A stretch of 64,000 nt of DNA. Origin: Pardosa pseudoannulata (taxonomy: Eukaryota; Arthropoda; Arachnida; Araneae; Lycosidae). Under the pieces are notes generated by a model. The model did no database searches. It was not told the DNA's origin and saw nothing but the letters and a program-made list of their open reading frames with translations. Of the stretch, positions 9,525 to 20,100 are shown piece after piece. The position numbers and the translations under genes are program-made. Position 1 is the first letter of the stretch; every line of letters starts with the position of its first letter. The stretch is from positions 78,269,625 to 78,333,624 of the forward strand of contig CM063500.1 in assembly GCA_032207245.1 (NCBI GenBank), read 5' to 3'.

Positions 9525-10690
9525 ATGCAGAAACGGACTGATTTATCCAACATTCAAAGGGCATGATCATTGGCTTTCGGGCTAAGGATAGAAGCATTTC
9601 CGAAAAGGCTAATTTTGTAAACTGTTCGCTGGCCGCCAAGGTAAAAGTATATATATAGTACATGACAAAACTGCAGTATCCAAAATCAACGAAGTGGCAA
9701 GCAAAATATGTTCGTGGCCTCATGTTATCCAAGTTCTCAATCAATACCTCAGGGGGTGGCAGGTTAATACGATAGCCTGCAGTCTCAATCGTGCTTGGGT
9801 AATTCTAAGTGGCACGAGATACAACAACAGCGACTTGGCAAATGTGGTGCATAACGGGCCATAGATGGCAAAGGTGAACGACGAAGATGTGTTCGGGCGA
9901 ATAGATGGGCAACCGTTGAGCAACTGACAGCCCAGATGGACCAAGGTGCTACCAACAGTGTCTCCCAAACGACGGTTTAGCGAACGTTGCTGATTATAGG
10001 CCTCCACAGCAGACGACTGGCTAATACACATAGGCTAACTACTGTTCATCAACGACGAATTTGCACGCCAGTACCACAACAAGACTTCCACTGAGTGGAG
10101 ACAGGTGGCTTTTTCCGATGAATTACGTTTTAGGCTCTATTGGACAAATGCACATTGGCGTATACGCCATGAAACGTTTGAAAGTATGTACCCTCAACAA
10201 GCCGAAAGAGTCCAAGCTGTAAGAGGGAGCATTGTGATGTGAAAAATGTTTTCGTGATATTCTATGGGCTTACTCGTCATTGTGGAAGGCAAGATGGATT
10301 AACATAAGCATGCATCTATCCTTGCGGACTATGTTCACCCCTACATTTTAATTGATTTTCCCCAGCATAATAGCATCTAACAGCAGGACAATGTGACGTG
10401 TCAAAGAACGTAGTGTAAGTGTGCAGTTCGAAGACCACCAAGATGAGTTTGTCCTTGGCCAACAGATTCCCCGGACTTGGACCGAATCGAGAATCTGGGA
10501 GATCCTCAACCTAGCGCAGCTGGCCACGGCACTGGAGTCGGCATGACTCAACATCCCAGTGAACACCTTCAAGAACTTAATTGTCTCTTCCTGTAATATT
10601 GCCCGTAAATTGCCTCTCCCTAATTGTCTCGCAGCGGTCAGATCTGTGAAATGTGGTTATCCTGGATCTAGACAGGTGGTCCCATTAATA
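9525..10690 (+). pseudogene. Decayed Tc1-type transposase, interrupted by a SINE
   Basis: Plus-strand fragments follow the order of a Tc1 transposase. First comes an N-terminal helix-turn-helix start (KRTDLSNIQRA). Next is a linker piece with TNSVSQTTV near 9950. The DDE domain follows: VAFSDELRFRLYWTNAHWRI near 10108-10165, then ILADYVHPYILIDFPQ near 10316-10365, QDNVTCQR near 10385, and a DSPDLDRIENLGD-like third catalytic block near 10466-10505. Stops and frameshifts (for example TGA at 10241, TAA and TAG within) break it, so it is dead. It lies inside intron 1 of the Reeler gene. Confidence 0.85.
9685..9830 (+). mobile_element. SINE family 1 fragment inside the Tc1 remnant
   Basis: AAAATATGTTCGTGG, then 'CCAAGTTCTCAATCAATACC' and 'GGGGGTGGCAGG', then CTAAGTGGCACGAGATACAA match the body and tail of the SINE at 35763-36133. 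The transposase-related reading resumes after about 9830, which indicates insertion into the Tc1 copy. Confidence 0.7.
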
Positions 10691-10777
10691 CGACTGGACT
10701 GTGTATATGTTATTGGAATTTTTAATGTCAAGTCAAACTATTTTAAATTTTAAAATTCTAAAATTCCTTCTTTCTAG

Positions 10778-10985
10778 TGCGCATCGGCGGAGCTCCGTTC
10801 CGAGGTTTCTTTGTGGTGGCCCTGGACGGCGAGACTCACGAGAGAGTGGGCCACTTCTTGGAGGCCCGGGGACTGGAACCAGTTCCCTGCGCGGCTGCCA
10901 CCCACACCGACGGAAGGTCTAAAGTGGGCGCTACCCTCCTCTGGCAACCACCAGAAGACAGCAAGAGTGGACGCGTCATATTCTT
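10778..10985 (+). CDS. Reeler-domain protein, exon 2 of 3
   Basis: This exon encodes residues 71-139 and part of codon 140, the core of the Reeler domain. RIGGAPFRGFFVVALDG is the typical strand with an FxGF-like core. VGHFLEARG follows, and CAAATHTDGRSK contains the second conserved Cys (C108) and the TH-T-D/N block. LLWQPPEDSKSGRVIF then matches the 'W.aP....G.v.f' strand. The acceptor is CTTTCTAG|TG (joining G from exon 1 to make Val71) and the donor is TTCTT|GTGAGT, phase 2. Base composition is clearly more GC-rich than the introns, as expected for a constrained exon. Overlapping frames on both strands here are shadows. Confidence 0.92.
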
Positions 10986-13313
10986 GTGAGTATAGTGCTG
11001 GGGTCTTCAAATCTTGTCGACTTACGGTAAATTCAGAACTGTAATTAATTAAACACTTACGGCCATATCAACCCAGGTAGAACAAAAATATCGGATACTA
11101 CGAAAATTATAATATCAGCCTACATAAAAGAGATATTGATATATTTGTCGATTGCATAATTTAAACTTTTTCTCTCTATGGTGGTAAAATTTCGCGTAAC
11201 AGGAATTTCTATCATGGTACCAGCGTAAAATTAAAACACTACCAACGGTTGAACCTGATTTCAATCATCTACTCGTTCATATTCATGTGACTTTGGCAAC
11301 CAATCACATCTGTACTTACAAAAAACTAAGAGTTAATTCAAGAATAAAAAATAATCTTAGAACACCTCTTATATATGATCCTGTGTTAACCCTTGACAGG
11401 AGGTAATTTTCGAATTTAGTGATCCGCGTGTTATCTTCTGTTTAGTGAATACGGCTGTTAGTAAAACCCAACCACACTGGAGTCTCAAAATCTCGATTTC
11501 GTTAATCTTGATTTTCCGTTCATCTCAAAGTTGTTCCGAATCCCAAATTTACCTCAATGTAATAATTTTTTGTTTTCTCTCTCGAAATTTATCTTAGAGA
11601 TCTCTATATAAAGAGAGAGGATTTAAAATAATTTATATATATTTTATGATAATGTTAGTATTTTTAATATAAAAAATATAATGTTCTAATCTTTTTTCAA
11701 TGTATTTAATTAAGTTTAAGTTAGTTAACTTGAAATAAAGTACAAAGACGGGATAGCCTTTTTGATTTGCAACCAGATTTAACCCTTGCCAATAACACCC
11801 GAATCCAGTTCGGTCAGTTCAAGTGAATTGCTCGAACACTAGTTAAATTTTTGGCTATGTGCCCCTCAATTGACATTTTCGGTCCTCAGCGTGATACAAA
11901 CTTACAATAATTAAAGATTTGTGCCACAGTTGCATAAAAGTCTCATCTTGAAACGTTAATAAACTCCTTTAAGGAAGATGAAATCGCAAGGCTTCTGTTC
12001 TTTCGAACGATTCCATCACTTTTCTGCCTGAAGTTTTCAATAATGACAAGAATCTTACACCACTCATCATGCGCATTCGTGTGTTGCCAAATTTAATACG
12101 CTTTATTAGCATTCCATTTTTCAGTGTTTTCTCCATATACTTTACTACTAAGCCGTTGAATTTCAGCCTTCTTTACAATTTTTTGCATTAAAAAATGGCG
12201 GTGTTTTCAATTGACTAAGACATTTTAAATACAAAACGACTTTAAAAACGGTTGAATTCTTCCAGAAGGATTTCTATAGCTATCTGACAGGTGTATATAA
12301 CTCAACGTGCTTTCACGGAATTGCATCCACAACGCTTCAGCTATTGAATTCAGAAACTATATTTGAAACTATATTTGAATTTATATTTTCGAAACTGTAT
12401 TTGAAATTACAAGTCTTGCAAAATTTTTAGACATTATTATCACAAAGCGTTTGTTCCTTGAAGGCAAAAATAAATAATTCCTAACTTTTGGTGATGTTTA
12501 GATAAATTTTGGTTTCATCCGGTTCGACGTTCGGTTTACCTAAGGTACTCTCCAGATAATGAAGTTCTGTTACTGAATGTTATGCTATTATACATGTTTA
12601 ATATGAATATGTCCAGCTATCAGACGATTTTCTATAACATTCTAATTGGTTTGTGAACAACACATTTATGTACACCTTACATTTTTTATTGTATTTTGAT
12701 CAACTAGTTAATTAAATTACTAAAATAAATTAAAGTGAAATACATTGGAATCTAAATGGATTATCTATAGTATGAAAAAAATAGTTAGAACAATTACAAC
12801 GGTCCTCTTGTGATAAAAAAGACCTAACTAATTTTTCCATAGTATTAATTAATGTTCCACAGACGTATTCATCAATTTATATGTAATCACAACCGAAAGT
12901 TGGACAATGACAGAATGTGTAGAGGACGCTGCATTTCGGTAACGGAGTCCAAGGGTACGAATTCCACTGCAAACGTGGATTTTCACAGCATTTAACTTGT
13001 CCCAGCTAATTATCCTTGGTGTAGCAAAATACATTGCGGGTAGCTCTCAAAAACCATAATCTCTAACAATCTTATATAAATGTTACTACATAGTTTGGTC
13101 TCTAGAATCTTATTCTTTGCAACACTAGAATTAATTAGACCGAGACCTAGGTACTTCTGAAAGCCGATTTCCATTGGCTACAACGTCAGTGCCATCTGTA
13201 CAAATCGAACATATAGACTCTGTTTCAGAAATGCAGTGCTCTACATATTCAGTCATCGACCGGCTCATATTACTGCTTAAAATTGAAAAACAAATTTATC
13301 TCTATTTTAATAG
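10986..13313 (+). other. Intron 2 of the Reeler gene
   Basis: The intron is 2.3 kb, phase 2, with donor GTGAGTATAG and acceptor TCTATTTTAATAG. It is AT-rich. I see no gene or clearly bounded transposon in it, only short inverted A/T blocks near 12755-12847. Confidence 0.75.
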
Positions 13314-13452
13314 GGCTACGGTATTGGAGAACTTTTCATCGTATTACAGTGGACTTCTTGCCTCAGTTCCCGTCAAGAAACGAAAAAAGAACAAATTAAA
13401 AGAACTCCATTCTTACCAGAATACCACACTCGCTCCCCAAGACAATTCCTGA
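13314..13452 (+). CDS. Reeler-domain protein, exon 3 of 3
   Basis: Reading from the split codon 140 gives L-ATVLENFSSYYSGLLASVP, which matches the final 'RATvv..fstyw' strand of Reeler domains. A basic tail follows (KKRKKNKLKE) and then a polar end with N176-T-T and the stop TGA at 13450-13452. The upstream ATG-initiated frame (from 13174) is only intron read-through. The basic tail is unusual; it might bind polyanions or be processed, but that is speculation. Confidence 0.85.
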
Positions 13453-13984
13453 ACCATTATTCAACTTCATGATTAACCAGAGACAGAAATGTACTATAAA
13501 AAGGTTGTATGACTGTAGAAAAGTTGCTGTTATGAAGACTGAGTTTCTGCCTGATTTCTACAATGTCGCAGAATTGGTTCATAAAGTTGCCAAGCCTTCG
13601 CCAAAACATCTGTCATTGATTACAGTGACCGTCTATTATGAAATCAGCCATTTATTTAAATCTATATGGTAAAAGCAAATATATATTTGTTTTCGTACTT
13701 TGTAATACATGTTTTTAATACAATCATTCGATGACGGCATTAACAGTTTTGATTTCATAACTGATTCCAGAGTTCGACTCTAGTTACGATCCTGCTTCTA
13801 GATTCCATTTTTTTTTTATTTATTAAAATTTCAATTTTTGGAATATTTTTGTGTGATTTATTTCATAAAACAGAAAAAAATAGCTATAACACAAACTAAA
13901 TTTTGAAAAATTGGTATTTTGTAACAGCAGTTACACGAATACTATCTACAAATTATACGATTTACAATTTATTTGTTACCTTAA
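13453..13984 (+). other. 3'UTR and flank of the Reeler gene
   Basis: The start of this stretch should be 3'UTR. No canonical AATAAA is seen close to the stop; the ATTAAA near 13824 is a weak candidate. The open frame at 13469-13672 shows no recognisable domain. Confidence 0.4.
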
Positions 13985-14119
13985 GAACCGGTCTCACCAA
14001 AGTCGTTTAACAGCTAACCACAATTAAACCATGTCGCCAACCAATGGTGTGAAGCAATTCTCCTCTTAAACACAGATTAATCATGGTTAGCCCTTAAACG
14101 ACTTTGGTGAGACTAGTCA
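13985..14119. mobile_element. Palindromic MITE, copy 1
   Basis: The left part CCGGTCTCACCAAAGTCGTT is the inverse of the right part AACGACTTTGGTGAGAC. Next to each end, TTAACAGCTAACCA and GGTTAGCCCTTAA pair as well, so nearly the whole element folds on itself. It shares length and sequence with copy 2 at 16629-16752 but is more diverged. Confidence 0.88.
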
Positions 14120-14659
14120 TTTGTTTAAGACTTTTTTTTAATTGCTGATAAAGTTTATTTCTGTACATTTGATTCATCGAATAATCATGAGACCCTTTTA
14201 AAGTTAATCAGTGATCATCCAGATAAAATGTTGGATTGCAATCTGCATTATCATTAACTGTGAGACATACCTAAAACTTATATCTACCTTTACTTATTTA
14301 CACTATAAGGCAATTTCACGCAGCAAGGCACATCTCAACTCATGACGATTCTGGCTTTCATTTCAAACGGTAGGGCAGCATATTGGTTGCCTACTGGCTA
14401 TCATACACATGAAAATTAATCGAAAGTGTATTAAAGTAGTTCGTGACGTTGCGTGAAATAGCTCTATTTTAAGTCTTCCTATATCATGGATAGACACCAT
14501 GGCAGCTTAAGATAAAATTTTGATATTTAAGTAATTCTGAAGTAGCATCTACTTAGAATTACTAAAATATTAACATAATTAATTAATGCAAGAATTTTAC
14601 CTATCAAATTCTAAAGTAAACACAAATTACAAAAAATTTCATATTTAAAGTTCGGTGAT
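14120..14659. other. Intergenic sequence with no recognised feature
   Basis: AT-rich sequence between the MITE and a microsatellite. I see nothing I can name. Confidence 0.4.
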
Positions 14660-14765
14660 ATATATATATATACATACAAACATACGTATAATACATGCAT
14701 ACACACATATACATATATAAACGTATATATACATATATATGTATACATATACATATATGTAATAT
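14660..14765. repeat. TA/CATA-rich microsatellite
   Basis: Degenerate (TA)n, (CATA)n and (TATG)n runs. Parts are self-complementary. Confidence 0.85.
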
Positions 14766-15171
14766 ATCAAAATTATTTAACTTTAATATTCCTTAAAATC
14801 TTTTTCGCAGCCTCTAAATGTCTTAATCAAAGAAGTGTTTTCGACTTAAAATTCTTCCCAAAGCTTTCTATCCTAATGATGTAAATTTTCTGTTTATTCA
14901 ACACGTTTCCCAGCTATCGCCGGCAAATGGCTCCTCGTTTTTCCTGATATTGCACTTAAATTCGCTGAGTAAATGGGAAAATTCTTTCTGTCTTCGCTTT
15001 TGTGTTTATTCTTTTCTCTGTGGTTGAGTACTAAAAATGTTCGTCTTAGCAGTTCTGAAATAAAGTTTTAATCAGACTTGTGCCGTTCTATTCAATGTCG
15101 GCCGATTGCATTTTTATTACTGCTAGCTGTTTAGTTTTCTCCTTGTCTAGCAGTTTTGTAATTGAATGGAT

Positions 15172-15327
15172 TACATATACATATATACACATATATACAT
15201 ACATACACACACATAAAAACTTGAGAGTCAAGGCCTACGGGACAAGTCTCCGTTTTCGAGACCAAGGCCCTGGGGTGAAAGTCATATGTTCCGGTTAGGT
15301 GTGTGTGTGTATATATATACATATATC
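15172..15327. repeat. GC-richer core flanked by complementary microsatellites
   Basis: ATACATACACACACA lies on the left and TGTGTGTGTGTATATATA on the right. They enclose a roughly 80-bp core with GTCAAGGCCTACGGG and CCAAGGCCCTGGGG. The arms are complementary, so the unit can form a hairpin. I do not recognise the core. Confidence 0.6.
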
Positions 15328-15874
15328 TGACAATTATAAGTTGAGTGTTCGGTCTTATTTCAATAAACATATACGGAAATGTTGTTTCAAAGTTTTGGTT
15401 AATGCTCCAATCAAGAGTCTGGTATATTTTTGTGAGTACAAGTTAAAAACTTTAGTCATTTCTAATTTTCAAATTTAGTTAAAATTAAGTACACTGAAAA
15501 ATATTATATAGTGTGATTCTACAGTCATCGGACATCTTTGAAGTGTGGTACAGTTTAATAAAACTTACATTTTTAGGATAGGAATGCGTCATCGGAAATG
15601 ACGCAGTGAGATACGAATATAAAAAGGAGACATGAAACGAAAAATTTAGTTTTATTTACAACATCTTCGCAAAGTGATTCTTTGCGTCAATGTTTACGAT
15701 AGATATTCAAAATTGCAATAACAAACAATAATAAATGTTTAGTATCGTCGAATGAATGATTGACGAACATTCCCAAAGATGCCAGAAATTTCGCGTATAC
15801 TTGCAACCTCAATGGATAGTCGATAAACGAGGTCCTCAACTAAAGTCTAAAAAGTAAAGACTTCATAGGTTCAA

Positions 15875-16173
15875 AGAAGTAATTGAGGCTGTATAAATTT
15901 GGAAATAAGGTTGGACATAAGATTGATTGATTCACCAAGCTCAATCCATCTCCCCTCAAAACTGACATCCAGATAACAAGAAATAATCGAGGCTATATAA
16001 ATTTGGAGATCAGGGTGGCCATTGCACTAATCCACCACACCTAATCCATCAACCTTCAACACTAGCATCCAGATCAAGAAGTAATCGTGGCCAGATAAAT
16101 CTACAGATCAGGGTGGCCATCGAACTGGTCCACCACGCCAAGTTCATCTCCTCCCGAAACTAGCATCCAGATT
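15875..16173 (-). repeat. Three-copy ~100-bp tandem duplication inside a transposase
   Basis: Units start at 15875, 15979 and 16077 (104, 98 and about 97 bp). Each runs from AGAAGTAATCGAGGC to AGCATCCAGAT. Each unit is a degraded copy of the transposase segment before the third catalytic acidic residue, which should be present only once in a functional gene. Confidence 0.88.
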
Positions 16174-16628
16174 TTGGCGGACAACCATTTTAAAATGGGA
16201 TAGAAAACCATCAAGCTGAAATGACATCTAATTACGAACGACAGTAGGGACATCTTGTAGAAATAAGCCTCTTCCAGAAAAATACGGTAACCTGATTACT
16301 GAGTCGCGTAAGATGTATAGGCCTTTCAGCAAATCGCTTACAATTTCGGCCCAAACATTCGCAGCGAAGCGTTTTCGGAATGCATGTTTAGCTTGGGGAT
16401 TTTTGGTTAACAAAGCATATGCATATTGAAAATACCGTGCAGATGTCGGTTCTCCTGCACTTTCGGTATCACAGGTGCAGAAGTCGGTTCACCTGTGAAT
16501 AGCTTGGAAATCCGTCAGCAACGCGCACTACTGCAAGAACCATTGCCAGATATATCTGTGCGCAGACGGTAATCACTAGTTTGAAAATTGGACTTTGAAC
16601 ATGGAACAAGTATAAAAATTCTTTTAAG

Positions 16629-16752
16629 GGCCGGTTTCACCAAAGTCGTTTAACGGCTAACCGCGATTAACCCTTGGCGCCAATCAATGGTAGGACTGAA
16701 TTCTCAAAGATTAATCTGGGTTAGCCGTTAAACGGTTTTGGTGAGACCGGCC
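16629..16752. mobile_element. Palindromic MITE, copy 2, inserted in the transposase remnant
   Basis: The ends are GGCCGGTTTCACCAAAGTCG and the inverse GGTTTTGGTGAGACCGGCC, enclosing a second pair of complementary blocks (CGGCTAACCGCGATTAA / TTAATCTGGGTTAGCCG). The ends here are better preserved than in copy 1. The flanks TTAAG / ATTAG may be a decayed target duplication. Confidence 0.9.
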
Positions 16753-17180
16753 ATTAGACTCTCTATAGCTTGGGTTTATTCACTTGTATACAACGTGCAA
16801 TAGTTCTTCTTGTGTGGGGATAATAGTTCCTATCCAACGTTCAAGAGGGTTTCTTCTATGTTTGAATGTCTTACATTTCTTGTTCCATTCTTTTCCTCAG
16901 GACTGGCTATGAATGAACCATTTTCACTAATCAAGATGTCAATGCAACAGCTCAAACCTTTTAGTGGTTTGGAATACGCCAATTCGGAAATTGTTCCTGA
17001 TACAGCCGTAGCGCTTCTCTGCTATTTCCGTTAGCAATGCCGTACATAAGATACATGTATACCTTTTTACTATTTGTAAAATCTCTCATCACGGTCCAAA
17101 ACACAGTCACAAATGAGTTTTCCTGAAGATGAATCCAACTGAGACGCCTAAACCCTCTACTGCCCTCAACTGACAGCATT

Positions 17181-20100
17181 GCTACTCAATCACAGCACTT
17201 AATTTGCAGTTAGTGTAATTCATGTTGACCATTTATTTTAAGGATTGCTGCAAAGAAGCAATTTGCGATTATGTAAAAAATACACATTTTTTTCCTCTCA
17301 ATATATCCTTTATGTGTGTGTCTTGGTGCGTCTGTTCTGATCATACATTCCTATACAAAACATATCTGTTTTAGTAAACTGCCCCTTCTCAGAGTTTGTC
17401 CCATGATCGTAGAATCACTCATATACGTGTAATATACATAGGTCACTTGGCAGAATCTCGTGCATGCGGATGCATCATTCATTGAAGTAATTTAGCAGAA
17501 CATGAAAGTTAATTTCAGTTATATATAATCAAAAGTAAATAACGTTTAGAAACAACAAGTTTAATGCGTATTAAATGTGGCCAGTGGTTTGACATTTCCT
17601 GTAATACAAAAGATGGTAAAACTGTTGTGAAACAAAACACAAAAGAAAGAAGACTTCAGAAACAGTGGAAACGAAAGTTTTTTTTTTTTTCGAGTGCAAA
17701 TGATTACATAAAAACTAATGTGTGTGAGTGTGAATACATAAAGAACAGGATTAACATGTGAGTGGGAAATAACACATTTAAAGAATTTTTTTTTCCAGTT
17801 TGCATAATTCCGCGAACAATTAACAAAATCTCTTTCTTCCATTTATTTTTAAGGAGGCTCGAGACAGGCTCTATTTTCTTATTGCATTCTATAAGTTTCT
17901 TTTTTTCTTTTGGATTTTAGAAGATGTAAATGATCGTTGTAAATATTTGAATTAACGGACTGCCTACGGCGCTATAATTTTCTGGCGTTTCCTTGAGTCA
18001 ACCATTTCAAGCATAAGGCCCATGTTTCAACTGTCAGCAAACAGCGAAAGGAAAGTATAAAACATTTGTTAATCTATTCTTCCACTGCACTCACCAAGTC
18101 TCTCAGTCTCTCTAAACACTTCATTCACTTCGGCAAGTCAGATAAAACCAGTTTTATTTGGATGATTGGAAACAGTTTCGCGTATAATACACTTTTCTGA
18201 AAGATTTGATATGATTTGTCGACAATGCTTGCTTTAAAAACTCTTTTTTTTTCAGTTGGTGGGGTTCCTCTTTGTTGCAGAGCACCACGTTTAAGGCCTG
18301 TTCGTGCCAGTCGGAATTCACAGTTGGGGTCGCTTAGGAGTTATAAGGGCTGAGTATAAATAGCGGCAAGGTTTCGAAAAGAAAGAAAACCCTTGAGCAC
18401 ATTTTTCCCTTAAAACTCCAACAAATGATCGCTAGGTCATAGTATGAAGCGATTCGTAGAACAAACACACCGCTCATTTTGCTCCCAACTACGGAATAAT
18501 TCGTTTCACCCTCATCACCCTTTGGCACCAACTTTACTCACATACCCAAAGAAGCAAGCTTTAACTATTAATATCATTTCAAGAGGATAGAAGGGAAGAA
18601 AACTTTAGTTGCATATATACTTAACAGTATTGTTTTATCCTCTTTTGTCTAGTGTTCAAAAGCAGCTTCTCTCTTATAGAAAGTGTTTGCAAGGCTTTAA
18701 ACCCATAATCATAGTTAATATTTTATTTCTTGCCAAAACAAACTTAAAATGGAGTTAATGAATCCCTCTGATATTTGCTTCTTGGAAAATAGGAATTAAA
18801 CACATTGCCACCAGTTCATTATAACATCGGTGGTTTATTAAAACTTTGGAATATGGATATGAATTTCCAAGTCTTGGATAGTACAGCAGTCTATAAAAAA
18901 GAAGCTCCTTAATTTTAAGTACTTTCGCTTAGAGATTCTCTGGGTATGGAATAAAGTGGTCTTTGAGATTCCCAAAAAGGTTGAAGAGGACAACGCGATA
19001 CCAATTTTTCTCAAGTTGGAAGGAAGGTGAAACCTGAGGAACCGTCGCACAAAAGGTTGCACGCTCAAGGCATAAGTTTTAGGAATTTTCTAACTTCGAT
19101 AGGTTCAAACACCATCTCATGTCTTTGTACTAATAGCATGCTTTCGTAAATTTTTTTTCCACAATACGATACATACAAATGTTATGAAAACAGTTTCCTT
19201 ATAAAAAATAGATGAGTTAGATCTCACAAGGCTTCTTTTTTTTAATCTGTTCACGGTATTCATCACCAATGGGAGAGTAACAACGACCCGTGTTCAACAA
19301 GATGTGAACATCGGGCACAGAGATGTAAACATGAAAAATTTAAACAACCATCAAAGGACGACTGTGAATAAAACAATTCTTACGACACAGAAATACACTA
19401 AATGAAACAGTGAATGACAGGGCAACGCCATCCAAGATGCGTTGGAAAACACTTTCCTAAACGGTCTTTTAAAGACAAAGAGCAACAGAAAAAACAGCTG
19501 TGAATCGAAATAATTATTTACAGCTGAAAATTAAATACTCAGTATTTTCCTGCTCACGTGTAGACTACGTAATCAAATGTGATGGTGGGCAATTACAAAC
19601 GTGCCCGAATGAAATTATGAAAGAAAACAAAACACGAAGTATTGTGCCTTTTTATGGATCACTGAATGATTCACCACATTTTATTGGCTATAATAAAGAA
19701 AGCCACCGGAATGACTAAATGAGATCTGATGAAATTAGCTTCTGAATAAAAGCATAGAATGATAATGCAATTTTGCGAATTTAAATTATTGAAAATACTT
19801 TTTTAAATTAATATATTATCGTATATTTTAAAAAAATAATACATAAATTTTCAAAAAGAGTAAAAGTCTAACATTCCACTATTTCTAAATTACATTCAGG
19901 AATCTCGACTGCTTTAAACAAATCTTTTCAAATATTACTTCACTGACAAATATGTGAACCCGATTGTGGAAAAAATCTTATACAGAAGATATATAGCTAT
20001 CAATGAATAAAGATTAATTTTATAACGATATCTAGAAATAATTAAATAATTGCGAGTCTTGAAGATTTGCATTATTCCTTCTGAGAAATGTAAATGTATT

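Larger units (their letters stand above)
1251..10777 (+). other. Intron 1 of the Reeler gene
   Basis: The intron is 9.5 kb, with donor GTGAGT and acceptor TTCTTTCTAG, phase 1. Most recognisable content is mobile DNA, listed separately. The stretches 1839-3034, 7441-8419 and 8472-9524 are AT-rich and show no supported gene. The short open frames there have no codon bias or recognisable domain. Confidence 0.8.
15750..17180 (-). pseudogene. Decayed DUF4817/DDE-type transposase
   Basis: On the minus strand, 17179-16961 reads MYLMYGIANGNSREALRLYQ, then FPNWRIPNH. This is the arthropod DUF4817 helix-turn-helix found at the N-terminus of Tc/mariner-like transposases. Further on, 16413-16228 reads FAANVWAEIVSDLLKGLYIL and then LQDVPTVVRN, matching the DDE-domain 'VWAGI.GD.LiGPy.L' and 'LEDVPLAVR' blocks. 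The 15875-16173 region, read on the minus strand, carries the 'RWIGRGGPVxWPPRSPDL'-like segment in degenerate, repeated form. Stops and frameshifts abound and a MITE is inserted at 16629-16752. Confidence 0.78.

Noticed and set aside
10774..11044. Several overlapping frames on both strands around Reeler exon 2
   Set aside because: Only the frame joined to exons 1 and 3 gives the Reeler domain. The others arise because the exon is GC-rich and stop-poor.
17561..17842. Facing open frames on both strands with hydrophobic stretches
   Set aside because: They reflect A/T-rich composition. No homology, splice signals or codon bias were seen.
18838..19068. A 76-codon minus-strand frame with a mixed composition
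   Set aside because: It looked somewhat protein-like, but I could find no family motif or splice context. I left it unannotated.
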